64,000 bases of DNA from Arthrobacter sp. PM3 (GTDB lineage Bacteria > Actinomycetota > Actinomycetes > Actinomycetales > Micrococcaceae). Of this stretch, positions 44,497 through 52,574 are shown one piece after another; the first letter of the stretch is position 1; every line of letters begins with the position of its first letter. The notes under the pieces are model-generated. The model saw only the letters and a list, made by a program, of their open reading frames with translations, was not told the DNA's origin and made no database searches. The DNA is taken from contig NZ_CP022314.1 in assembly GCF_003352915.1 (NCBI RefSeq), positions 1,770,917-1,834,916 of the forward strand. The letters run 5' to 3'. The position numbers and the translations under genes were made by a program.

Positions 44497-46058
44497 GCTT
44501 CACCCACCACGACGCCGGAACCAGCGAGGCCGCATGGGCCGCCGGCGGTGTGGCCGAGCTGCCGGAACTCCCGCTGGACGACGCCGGGCTCGCCGGCCGG
44601 GCGTTCATTGTCCTGGCCGCCCACCCCGACGACGAATCGCTCGGCGCCGGCGGGCTGCTTGCCCGGCTGCATGCCGTCGGCGCCGTCGTCCGGGTGCTGT
44701 TATGCACGGCGGGGGAGGCCTCGCACCCCTTCTCGCCAACAACCACGCCGGACCGGCTCGCCGCTGTCCGGGTCCGGGAATTCGGCAGCGCCATGGCGCA
44801 CCTGTCCGGAGGCGGGGGCGCGGCCGGGAACGGGGCGCGGACGACGAGCAGAGACGTCGAGTGGCGGTGCCTGGGCCTGCCCGACGGGCAGCTCGCCGAC
44901 CACCGGGACCAGATCCGCGCCGCAGTCCGCGAGGCCGCCGCCGGGTGTGGCCGCGCGCCCGGGGAAGTCGTTCTTGTGGCGCCGTACCGCTCGGACGGGC
45001 ACTCCGACCACGACGTCCTCGGTGCCGTTGCCGCCGAGCTCAGCGCCGCGGCAGGCCACGCCCTCCTCGAATACCCCATCTGGTACTGGCTGTGGGCCGC
45101 GCCGGACGAGCCGGCTGACCCTGCCGGGGCCCCTTGGCGCGGCTGGTTCCGGCTGCCGCTGCGCCCCGCCGAGCAACAGGCCAAGGCTGCGGCCATGGCG
45201 GCACATGTATCCCAGGTGCAGCCGCTGTCCGGCCAGCCGGGCGACGAAGTGCTCCTGCCGCCGGACTTCCTGGCGCACTTCACGCGGCCGTGGGAGACGT
45301 TCGCCTGGCACCCGACCCCCGCCCCGGAGAGGAAATCCCCGGAGAGGAAATCTCTGGACGGGGATGCCCCAGAAACCGATGCGCCGGAAACGGATGCCCC
45401 GGACCCCGTACCGGCAACCTCCTCCACACACCCCTATGCTGCCAGCGACGCCGAGCGTCTCTTCAACGCCGTACACGCCCGGGACGAGGATCCCTGGCAG
45501 TACACCTCCAGCTGGTACGAGCACCGCAAGCGATCCCTTACGCTGGCCGCGCTGCCCCGCAGCAGCTACACGTCCGGACTGGAGATCGGCTGCTCGATCG
45601 GAACGCTGAGTGCGGAGCTTGCGCCGCGGTGCGGACGCTTCCTGGCCGTCGATGCCAGCGGCACGGCCCTGGACCGCGCCGCCCGGCGGCTCGCCGGCCT
45701 GTCCGGGGCGCAGACACGCCACCTGACCGTCCCGGACGAGTGGCCGGACGGGACATTCGACCTGATCGTGGTCTCGGAAGTGGGCTACTACCTCTCGCCG
45801 GCAGAACTCGCCCGGCTGCTCGGCCGGATCAAGGCAGCGCTCGTGCCCGGCGGAACCCTCCTGCTGTGCCACTGGCGGCACCCCGTTTCCGGCTGGGAAC
45901 TCGACGGCGACGCGGTGCACGCCGCCGCCCGGCAGCAGCTGGGCTGGACCAGCCGCGGGGTCTACCAGGAAACCGACTTTGTCCTCGAGGTGCTTCTTGC
46001 CCCGGACCCCGCGCCGGAGCCCGCGCCGGAGCCTGGCGCCCGCGAACGGAGGCGGTGA
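44490..46058 (+). CDS. Fused PIG-L deacetylase and NodS-like methyltransferase
   Basis: 522-residue bifunctional enzyme. The N-terminal PIG-L/LmbE domain (about residues 30-235) has the Zn-binding AAHPDDESLGAGG and SDGHSDHDVLG. The C-terminal domain (about 315-505) is a SAM methyltransferase of the NodS type, with DPWQYTSSWYEHRKRSLTLAAL before motif I (LEIGCSIGTLSAELA) and SEVGYYLSPAEL. A linker of short repeats (PERKS twice, APETD twice) joins them. De-N-acetylation of an amino sugar followed by N-methylation is the plausible joint reaction. It overlaps both neighbours. Confidence 0.88.
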   Translation: MVSFTHHDAGTSEAAWAAGGVAELPELPLDDAGLAGRAFIVLAAHPDDESLGAGGLLARLHAVGAVVRVLLCTAGEASHPFSPTTTPDRLAAVRVREFGSAMAHLSGGGGAAGNGARTTSRDVEWRCLGLPDGQLADHRDQIRAAVREAAAGCGRAPGEVVLVAPYRSDGHSDHDVLGAVAAELSAAAGHALLEYPIWYWLWAAPDEPADPAGAPWRGWFRLPLRPAEQQAKAAAMAAHVSQVQPLSGQPGDEVLLPPDFLAHFTRPWETFAWHPTPAPERKSPERKSLDGDAPETDAPETDAPDPVPATSSTHPYAASDAERLFNAVHARDEDPWQYTSSWYEHRKRSLTLAALPRSSYTSGLEIGCSIGTLSAELAPRCGRFLAVDASGTALDRAARRLAGLSGAQTRHLTVPDEWPDGTFDLIVVSEVGYYLSPAELARLLGRIKAALVPGGTLLLCHWRHPVSGWELDGDAVHAAARQQLGWTSRGVYQETDFVLEVLLAPDPAPEPAPEPGARERRR

Positions 46059-46063
46059 GCGGG

Positions 46064-46891
46064 ATGGCGGCGCTGCCGCTGCCACGCGGGCACCGCATCG
46101 AGAGGGTCGCCGTCGTCGTGCCCGCCCACAACGAGGAAGCCCACCTTGAACAGGCGCTGCGGGCCGTGCAGCGGGCCGCGGATGCCCTGGACCCGGCCCG
46201 TTCCGGCGTCGACGTCCGGGTAACCGTGGTGCTGGACAGCTGCACGGACGGCTCCGCGGTCATTGCGGCCCGCTACGCCGCGGTGGACCCGCGGTTCAGC
46301 GTCCTGGAAGTCGCCTACCGCAGCGCCGGCGCCAGCCGGGCCGCCGGTGTCCGGGCCGCGGGCATCGGTATGCCCCGGCGGCGGCCGCCAGGGCAGCGGA
46401 GGACTCCGGCCCCCTGGGAAGGCCGGACCTGGCTGGCCAACACCGACGCCGATTCCCGGGTCCCGGAAAACTGGCTGGTCCGCCAGCTTGAGTTCGCCGA
46501 GGCCGGGGCCGACGCGGTGCTGGGATCCGTGGAACCGGACCCGGCCGGCATGGACCCCGAGCTGCTGCGGCGCTGGCGCGAACGGCACCCGTTCCACGAA
46601 GACCACCCCCACATCTACGGCGCGAATTTCGGGGTCCGGGCCTCCGCCTACCTGGCCGCCGGAGGGTTCGAGCGGATCACGTCCGAAGAGGACCGGGCCC
46701 TCGTCCACAACCTCCGGAGCCGCGCTTTCACGGTCACGGCCACGGACAGCACCCGGGTCGTGACCTCCGGCCGGACCCACGCGCGGGCGCCGCACGGCTT
46801 CGGCACCTACCTGCGAAGCCTGGGCAGGCTGGCGCGGCCGGCCGACAGTTCATTGACGCCCGGACCCGGCCGCTCCACACTGATGGAGTGA
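46064..46891 (+). CDS. Family 2 glycosyltransferase
   Basis: 275-residue GT-A glycosyltransferase. It begins RVAVVVPAHNEEAHLEQALRA; VTVVLDSCTDGSAVIAARY and the metal-binding DxD in WLANTDADSRVP follow. YGANFGVRASAYLAAGGF and SEEDRALVHNLRS contain the acceptor loop and catalytic acid region. No membrane helix. ATG 46064 follows GGAGG by 11 bases; an in-frame GTG at 46055 overlapping the previous stop is an alternative. Operon context suggests it adds a sugar to the product made by the upstream fusion enzyme. Confidence 0.87.
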   Translation: MAALPLPRGHRIERVAVVVPAHNEEAHLEQALRAVQRAADALDPARSGVDVRVTVVLDSCTDGSAVIAARYAAVDPRFSVLEVAYRSAGASRAAGVRAAGIGMPRRRPPGQRRTPAPWEGRTWLANTDADSRVPENWLVRQLEFAEAGADAVLGSVEPDPAGMDPELLRRWRERHPFHEDHPHIYGANFGVRASAYLAAGGFERITSEEDRALVHNLRSRAFTVTATDSTRVVTSGRTHARAPHGFGTYLRSLGRLARPADSSLTPGPGRSTLME

Positions 46892-47163
46892 CCGACGCTG
46901 CGAATGAACACCGCATTGATGGAAACCGCATTGATGAACCCGGCATCAATGAAGGCCGCATTGATGAAAGCGGCATGGATCAAGTCGTTGACCGCCTCTC
47001 GACCCGCTTCCCGCACGTTCCCCGGATCCACATCGCCGGGATTGTCGGAGAGGAATTCGAGGCCCTGAACGCGGGCCGGATCCGGACGTTTATCCCCACC
47101 CTGGTTGAGCGCGGCGCCCGGGTGCGGCTCCAGGGGGAGTTCGGCGTCCGGGCCGCCGAGTAG
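46888..47163 (+). CDS. Small three-helix-bundle (DUF3562-like) protein with tandem N-terminal repeat
   Basis: 91-residue protein starting GTG inside the GT2 stop. Residues 8-30 are encoded by five 15-bp tandem units (46911-46985, e.g. CCGCATTGATGAAAG) giving repeated RIDE-like pentapeptides. The rest, MDQVVDRLSTRFPHVPRIHIAGIVGEEF then AGRIRTFIPTLVERGARVRL, matches the short three-helix bundle dimerisation family common in actinobacteria. Function unknown; relatives occur near stress genes. Confidence 0.75.
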   Translation: MTDAANEHRIDGNRIDEPGINEGRIDESGMDQVVDRLSTRFPHVPRIHIAGIVGEEFEALNAGRIRTFIPTLVERGARVRLQGEFGVRAAE

Positions 47164-47277
47164 GGCCGGACCCCGGCGGCCGCGAATTCGCCGGAATGCG
47201 TCCAGTTCGCCAGGAAGCTTCCGGCGATCCGGGGCCTTTCCGGCGAGTTCGACGGCGGATCCCGATCCGGGGGCAGT

Positions 47278-47291
47278 GGACCTTTGGCCCT
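47278..47291 (-). promoter_or_regulatory. Candidate DosR-like box upstream of the CtpF-like ATPase gene
   Basis: GGACCTTTGGCCCT aligns with the other boxes in the island over a central TTTGG (10 of 14 positions shared with the PEP synthase box when read on the minus strand). It lies 92 bases before the ATPase start. This is the weakest of the four boxes. Confidence 0.3.
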
Positions 47292-47383
47292 TACCGGCCC
47301 CGTCGGCCGGCAGCATGCTCGATTCATGAGGTCCCTGAGCAGGGCCGGCGGCCGGCAGTGCCCGTGAGGGGCGGTGCGGGGGC

Positions 47384-50068
47384 GTGACTCCGGCCGCGGG
47401 GCAGGACTCGCTGTCAGCCGTTGCCGGCCTCAGCGCCGAGGAAGCTGCCCGGCGGCTGAAGGAAGTCGGCGCCAACAAACTCCCTGAACCCCGCCCGGTC
47501 CCGGGCTGGCGGCGGCTCCTGGCCGAGCTGACTCACTTCTTCGCGATCATGCTGTGGGTCGCGGCCGGATTGGCCTTCGTCGCCGGAATGCCGCAGCTGG
47601 CGATCGCCATCATGGTGGTGATCGTGGTCAACGGGGTCTTCGCCTACATCCAGCAGGCGCGGGCCCAGCACGCCGCCGCCAAGCTCCGCGAACTGCTCCC
47701 CGCCCTGGTCTCGGTGCGCCGGGACGGCCGCGTCATCAAGGTCCACTCCTCCGAACTCGTGCCGGACGACGTCGTGGTCCTGGTAGCCGGCGACCGCGTC
47801 CCGGCGGATGTCCGCCTGGCCCTTGCCACCAGCTGCGAGGTGGACGAGTCGATGCTCACGGGCGAGAGCGAGGCGGTCGCCAAGACCCCGGGGGACACGG
47901 CTTTTGGCGGGACGTTCCTGGTCAACGGCCATGCCGAGGGAGTGGTCTCGGTGACCGGGGACCGGACCAGGCTCGCCGAGATCGCCGCCCTGACCGGCAA
48001 GGTCGAACCCCCGCCCAGCCCGCTGGCGCAGGAACTGCAAAGAATCGTCCGCATCACCGCCACCATGGCCCTGGGCATCGGCGCCCTGTTCTTCGTGCTC
48101 TCTCTCCTTGTCGGCATCTCCTGGCGCGATGCCTTCCTGTTCGCGATCGGCGTGGCCGTCGCGCTGGTCCCGGAGGGCCTGCTGCCCACGGTCACGCTCT
48201 CCCTGGCCGTCGGCGCGCAGCGGATGGCCAAACGCAACGCCCTGGTGCGCAACCTCCAGGCCGTGGAAACCCTCGGCTCCACGACCTTCATCTGCACGGA
48301 CAAGACCGGCACCCTCACACAGAACCGGATGAACGTCGTCGAAGTCTGGACCCCGGCCGGGCTCCTGGCCATCGACGGGCAGGGCTACAACCCCGAGGCC
48401 GTCATCACGGGCAGCGGCATGGCGGAGGCCGGCCGGCTCAGCCTGGCGGCACGTGCCGCCTCGGTGGGGCGCGCCGTCCTCCACGAGGGCCGCTGGATAG
48501 CCGAAGGCGACCCAATGGAGGCTGCCATCGACGCGCTCGCCAGCCGCCTCGCCGCCGGAACCGGCGGGGCCGATCCCCGGGAACAGCCGACGCCGTCGCA
48601 CCGGTTCGCGTTCGACCCCCGCCGGTTGCGGGAGTCGGCCATCGTCGGCACCACCCTGTACATGAAAGGTGCCCCGGAGTCGGTGATCCCCCTGTGCGCG
48701 GGAACCGGCAACGGCGCCGGCACCGGACGGGGCGCGGGGCCGGGCGCGGGGCCGGGCACGGAGCAGGCGCTGGCCATGGTCGATGAGATGGCCTCGCACG
48801 GCCTGCGGGTACTCGCCGTCGCCCGGCGCAGCCTGCCGGGACCGCCGGGCACCGCGTTCAAGCTGGAGGAGGCGGAGACCGGGCTGACGCTGCTGGGCCT
48901 GATGGGCCTGCACGATCCTCCGCGGGCCGAGGTGAAGGTGGCGCTCGCGGCCGCCCGTGACGCCGGGATCAAGGTGGCCATGGTGACCGGCGACCACGCC
49001 TTCACGGCCGCCGCCATCGCCCGGGAGACCGGGCTGCTCGGCGCCACGGAAACCGTGCTGCAAGGACCCGACCTGCCCGCGGACGACGCCGTCCTGACGG
49101 CCCTGCTGGACCGTGACGGGGTGGTGGTCAGCCGGGTGACGCCGGAACAGAAACTGCGGGTGGCCCGGCTGCTGCAGGCGCGCGGGCATGTCTTGGCCAT
49201 GACGGGCGACGGCGTCAATGACGGCCCGGCGCTGCAGCAAGCCGATATCGGGGTTGCGATGGGCCTGAGCGGCACCGACGTCGCCCGTGAGGCCGCGGAC
49301 CTCGTGCTGCTCGACGACGACTTCGCCACCATCATTGCCGCCGTGGAGCAGGGCCGCGCCACCTACGCGAACATCCGCCGCTTCCTGACTTACCACCTGA
49401 CCGACAACGTCGCCGAACTCACGCCCTTCGTCATCTGGGCCCTGTCCGGCGGCCACTTCCCGCTGGCGCTGGGCGTGCTGCAGATCCTGGCCCTGGACAT
49501 CGGCACCGACCTGCTGCCCGCCCTGGCCCTGGGCAGCGAGGCGCCCAGCAAGGGCACGCTCAAGCGGCCGCCCGAGCGCCGGCACCTGATGGACCGCGCC
49601 CTGATGTTCCGGGTGTTCGGGCTGCTGGGACCGGTGGAAGCCGTGATGGAAATGACCGCGTACACGGTGGTCCTACTCGGTGCGGGGTGGCGGCCCGGCG
49701 CGGAACTGCCGGTCGCAGATGTGCTCATGGCGGCCTCCGGCGCCGCCTTCACCACCGTTGTCCTGGCCCAGCTGGCAAACGCGTTCGCCTGCCGCAGCGC
49801 CACCGTGCCGCCCTGGCGGCTGGGCTGGTTCACCAACAGGCTGCTGGTGTGGGCCGTGCTGGCCGAGCTCGGGCTGCTGTGCGTGTTCCTGTTCGTCGGG
49901 CCGGTGGCGGCGCTGCTGGGTCACGCCCCGCCGACGCCGGGCGGGCTGGCGGTGGCGATGGCCGCGGTCCCCGCCGTCCTGCTCGCCGACTGGCTGTACA
50001 AGATCGTCCGGCACCGCCGGACCGGGTCCCCCGCCGGCAGCGGTGCCACGCGGGTCCAAAGCCCCTGA
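47384..50068 (+). CDS. P2-type cation-transporting ATPase (CtpF-like)
   Basis: 894-residue P-type ATPase. The N-terminal cation-ATPase segment contains GLSAEEAARRLKEVGANKLPE. The actuator domain has DESMLTGES. The phosphorylated Asp lies in FICTDKTGTLTQNR near residue 305, and the P-domain has MTGDGVNDGPALQQADIGVAM. A PEGLLP transmembrane motif, not CPC, places it among Ca/Na/Mn-type pumps rather than heavy-metal pumps. The N domain holds a Gly/Ala/Thr-rich insertion (about residues 440-460). The start is GTG. The closest known functional type is mycobacterial CtpF, a DosR-regulated pump (family knowledge). Confidence 0.92.
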   Translation: MTPAAGQDSLSAVAGLSAEEAARRLKEVGANKLPEPRPVPGWRRLLAELTHFFAIMLWVAAGLAFVAGMPQLAIAIMVVIVVNGVFAYIQQARAQHAAAKLRELLPALVSVRRDGRVIKVHSSELVPDDVVVLVAGDRVPADVRLALATSCEVDESMLTGESEAVAKTPGDTAFGGTFLVNGHAEGVVSVTGDRTRLAEIAALTGKVEPPPSPLAQELQRIVRITATMALGIGALFFVLSLLVGISWRDAFLFAIGVAVALVPEGLLPTVTLSLAVGAQRMAKRNALVRNLQAVETLGSTTFICTDKTGTLTQNRMNVVEVWTPAGLLAIDGQGYNPEAVITGSGMAEAGRLSLAARAASVGRAVLHEGRWIAEGDPMEAAIDALASRLAAGTGGADPREQPTPSHRFAFDPRRLRESAIVGTTLYMKGAPESVIPLCAGTGNGAGTGRGAGPGAGPGTEQALAMVDEMASHGLRVLAVARRSLPGPPGTAFKLEEAETGLTLLGLMGLHDPPRAEVKVALAAARDAGIKVAMVTGDHAFTAAAIARETGLLGATETVLQGPDLPADDAVLTALLDRDGVVVSRVTPEQKLRVARLLQARGHVLAMTGDGVNDGPALQQADIGVAMGLSGTDVAREAADLVLLDDDFATIIAAVEQGRATYANIRRFLTYHLTDNVAELTPFVIWALSGGHFPLALGVLQILALDIGTDLLPALALGSEAPSKGTLKRPPERRHLMDRALMFRVFGLLGPVEAVMEMTAYTVVLLGAGWRPGAELPVADVLMAASGAAFTTVVLAQLANAFACRSATVPPWRLGWFTNRLLVWAVLAELGLLCVFLFVGPVAALLGHAPPTPGGLAVAMAAVPAVLLADWLYKIVRHRRTGSPAGSGATRVQSP
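50052..50065 (+). promoter_or_regulatory. DosR-like box upstream of PEP synthase
   Basis: GGGTCCAAAGCCCC, within CGCGGGTCCAAAGCCCC, overlaps the very end of the ATPase gene, 61 bases before ppsA. In the gene's sense it is nearly identical to the box upstream of the universal stress protein gene (CGCGGGACCAAAGCCCC), differing at one position in 17. Confidence 0.55.
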
Positions 50069-50126
50069 CCGCGGGAGGCGCGTCCCGCGCACGATGGGTC
50101 CATCAACAACACACAGGAGCCCCGAC

Positions 50127-52574
50127 ATGCCTGAATCCCCCGTGATGCGGTTTGACGAGATCGGCATGGGCGACGTCCCTGCGGTCGGCGGAAAGAACGC
50201 CTCGCTCGGCGAGCTCATCCGCGCCCTGCAGACCGAGGGGGTCCGGGTCCCCGACGGGTTCGCCACCACAGCCGCCGCGTACCGGACCTTCATCGCCGCC
50301 AACGGGATCGAGGCCGCCATGCGCTCGCGCATTGCGGCCTACCGGTCCGGGGGCGCCACGCTGCGGGCCACCGGGGAGGCCGTCCGGGAACTGTTCCTGG
50401 CCAGCGAGTTCCCCGACGACATCGCCGCGTCCATCCGCACGCACTACCGGGAGCTGGGGGAGCGGGCGGGCGTGGACCGGCTCTCGGTCGCCGTCCGCAG
50501 CAGCGCCACCGCCGAGGACCTGCCGGACGCCAGCTTTGCCGGCCAGCAGGAGACGTTCCTGAACATCGCCGGCGAGCGGGAACTCCTGGACGCCTGCCGC
50601 CGCTGCTACGCCTCCCTGTTCACAGACCGGGCCATCAGCTACCGCGAGGTCAAAGGATTCGACCACATGGACGTCGCCCTCTCGATCGGTGTCCAGCGGA
50701 TGGTGCGCTCCGACGTCGGCGCCTCCGGGGTGATGTTCTCCATCGACACCGATTCGGGCTTCCCCCGGGCCGCCGTGATCAGTGCGGCCTGGGGCCTCGG
50801 CGAAACCGTGGTCCAGGGCACCATCAACCCGGACAAATACCTGGTCTTCAAGCCGCTCCTCACCGAATCCGCGGCCGCGCAGGGCATCGCCCCGATCATC
50901 GAGAAAGCCCTCGGCTCCAAGGCCCGCAAGATGGTCTACAGCCGCGGCGGGAGCGCCCGCACCCGGATGGTGGACACCTCGGAGGCCGAACGCCGGGCGT
51001 TCGTGCTGGACGACGCCGAGATCCTGGCCCTCGCCCGCTGGGCCGTCAGCGTCGAAAACCACTACGGCCGGCCCATGGACATGGAATGGGCCCGCGACGG
51101 CGAAACCGGGGAGCTCTTCATGGTCCAGGCCCGGCCCGAGACCGTCCAGTCACGCCGGACCGGCCCGCACTTCACCATCCACCACCTCCTGGAACAGGGG
51201 ACGGTGCTGGCCGCCGGCGCGGCGGTCGGGGACTCGATCGCGCACGGCACGGTGTGCGTCATCCGGACCACGGCGGACATCGCGGCGTTCCGCGACGGCG
51301 CCATCCTGGTGACCGAAATGACCGACCCCGACTGGGTGCCCATCATGAAACGGGCCGCCGGGATCGTCACCGACCACGGCGGCCCGACCAGCCACGCGGC
51401 GATCGTCAGCCGCGAACTGGGCGTGCCCGCCGTCGTCGGAACCGGCAACGCCACGGCCGTCCTGGCCGAGGGCCGAGCCGTGACGATCTCCTGCGCCGAG
51501 GGCGACGCGGGCCGCGTCTACGACGGCACCCTGGCCTTCGAAACCGAGGACGTGGACCTCGGCGGGCTGCCCGAAACACGCACCGCCGTCATGGTCAACA
51601 TCGCCAGCCCGGCCGCTGCCTTCCAGTGGTGGCGGCTGCCGGCCGACGGCGTCGGGCTCGCCCGGATGGAATTCATCATCAGCAGCCTGATCCGCGTCCA
51701 CCCCATGGCCCTGGTCCACCCGGAACGGGTCACCGACCCGGCCGAGGCGCGGCAGATCCGGGAGCTGGCGCAGGGGTACGCGGACCCCACAGGCTACTTC
51801 GTGGACGCGCTGTCGCTGGGCATCGCCAAGATCGCCGCGCCGTACTATCCCCGCCCGGTCATTGTCCGGCTCAGCGACTTCAAGACCAACGAGTACGCCC
51901 ACCTGCTCGGCGGGCCCGCGTTTGAGGAGCCGGAGGAGAACCCCATGCTGGGCTTCCGCGGCGCCTCGCGCTACTACGACGACCGCTACCGCGAGGGATT
52001 CGCGCTCGAATGCGCCGCGCTCCGGCGCGTCCGCGAAAAGCTCGGGTTCACGAACGTCATTGTGATGGTGCCGTTTTGCCGCACGCCCCGGGAAGCGGAC
52101 AAGGTCCTTGCCGTCATGGCTGAGCACGGCCTGGTCCGCGGCAGGAACGGGCTGCAGGTCTACATGATGTGTGAAATCCCGTCCAACGTGGTCCTGGCCG
52201 AGAAGTTCGCCACGCGCTTCGACGGTTTCTCGATCGGCTCCAACGACCTCACCCAGCTGGTCCTGGGCGTGGACCGTGACTCCGGTACGCTCGCGGCGCT
52301 CTTCGACGAGCGGGACGAGGCAGTGATGGCCATGATCAGCGAGGCCATCCGGAAGGCGCACGCCGGCGGCATCAAGATCGGCATTTGCGGGCAGGGCCCC
52401 AGCAACCATCCGGAGTTCGCGGCGTTCCTGGTCCGGGAAGGGATCGACTCGATCTCCCTGAACCCGGACAGCTACCTCAAGACCGTGCCGCGGATCGCGG
52501 AAGCGGAACAGTCAGTGGCCGCCACGGAAGCGTCAGCCGGATCAGGTGCGGCGAAGCCGGCGTCAGCCCGGTAG
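50127..52574 (+). CDS. ppsA: Phosphoenolpyruvate synthase (pyruvate, water dikinase)
   Basis: 815-residue gluconeogenic enzyme that makes PEP from pyruvate and ATP. The N-terminal ATP-grasp domain shows VGGKNASLGELI and VAVRSSATAEDLPDASFAGQQETFLN. The phosphohistidine domain carries the catalytic His in HGGPTSHAAIVSRELGVPAVVG (near residue 422). The C-terminal TIM barrel shows GFRGASRYY and the active Cys in GIKIGICGQGPS (near residue 754). ATG follows CAGGAGCC. Overlaps the convergent P1B ATPase gene by 12 bases. Confidence 0.96.
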   Translation: MPESPVMRFDEIGMGDVPAVGGKNASLGELIRALQTEGVRVPDGFATTAAAYRTFIAANGIEAAMRSRIAAYRSGGATLRATGEAVRELFLASEFPDDIAASIRTHYRELGERAGVDRLSVAVRSSATAEDLPDASFAGQQETFLNIAGERELLDACRRCYASLFTDRAISYREVKGFDHMDVALSIGVQRMVRSDVGASGVMFSIDTDSGFPRAAVISAAWGLGETVVQGTINPDKYLVFKPLLTESAAAQGIAPIIEKALGSKARKMVYSRGGSARTRMVDTSEAERRAFVLDDAEILALARWAVSVENHYGRPMDMEWARDGETGELFMVQARPETVQSRRTGPHFTIHHLLEQGTVLAAGAAVGDSIAHGTVCVIRTTADIAAFRDGAILVTEMTDPDWVPIMKRAAGIVTDHGGPTSHAAIVSRELGVPAVVGTGNATAVLAEGRAVTISCAEGDAGRVYDGTLAFETEDVDLGGLPETRTAVMVNIASPAAAFQWWRLPADGVGLARMEFIISSLIRVHPMALVHPERVTDPAEARQIRELAQGYADPTGYFVDALSLGIAKIAAPYYPRPVIVRLSDFKTNEYAHLLGGPAFEEPEENPMLGFRGASRYYDDRYREGFALECAALRRVREKLGFTNVIVMVPFCRTPREADKVLAVMAEHGLVRGRNGLQVYMMCEIPSNVVLAEKFATRFDGFSIGSNDLTQLVLGVDRDSGTLAALFDERDEAVMAMISEAIRKAHAGGIKIGICGQGPSNHPEFAAFLVREGIDSISLNPDSYLKTVPRIAEAEQSVAATEASAGSGAAKPASAR

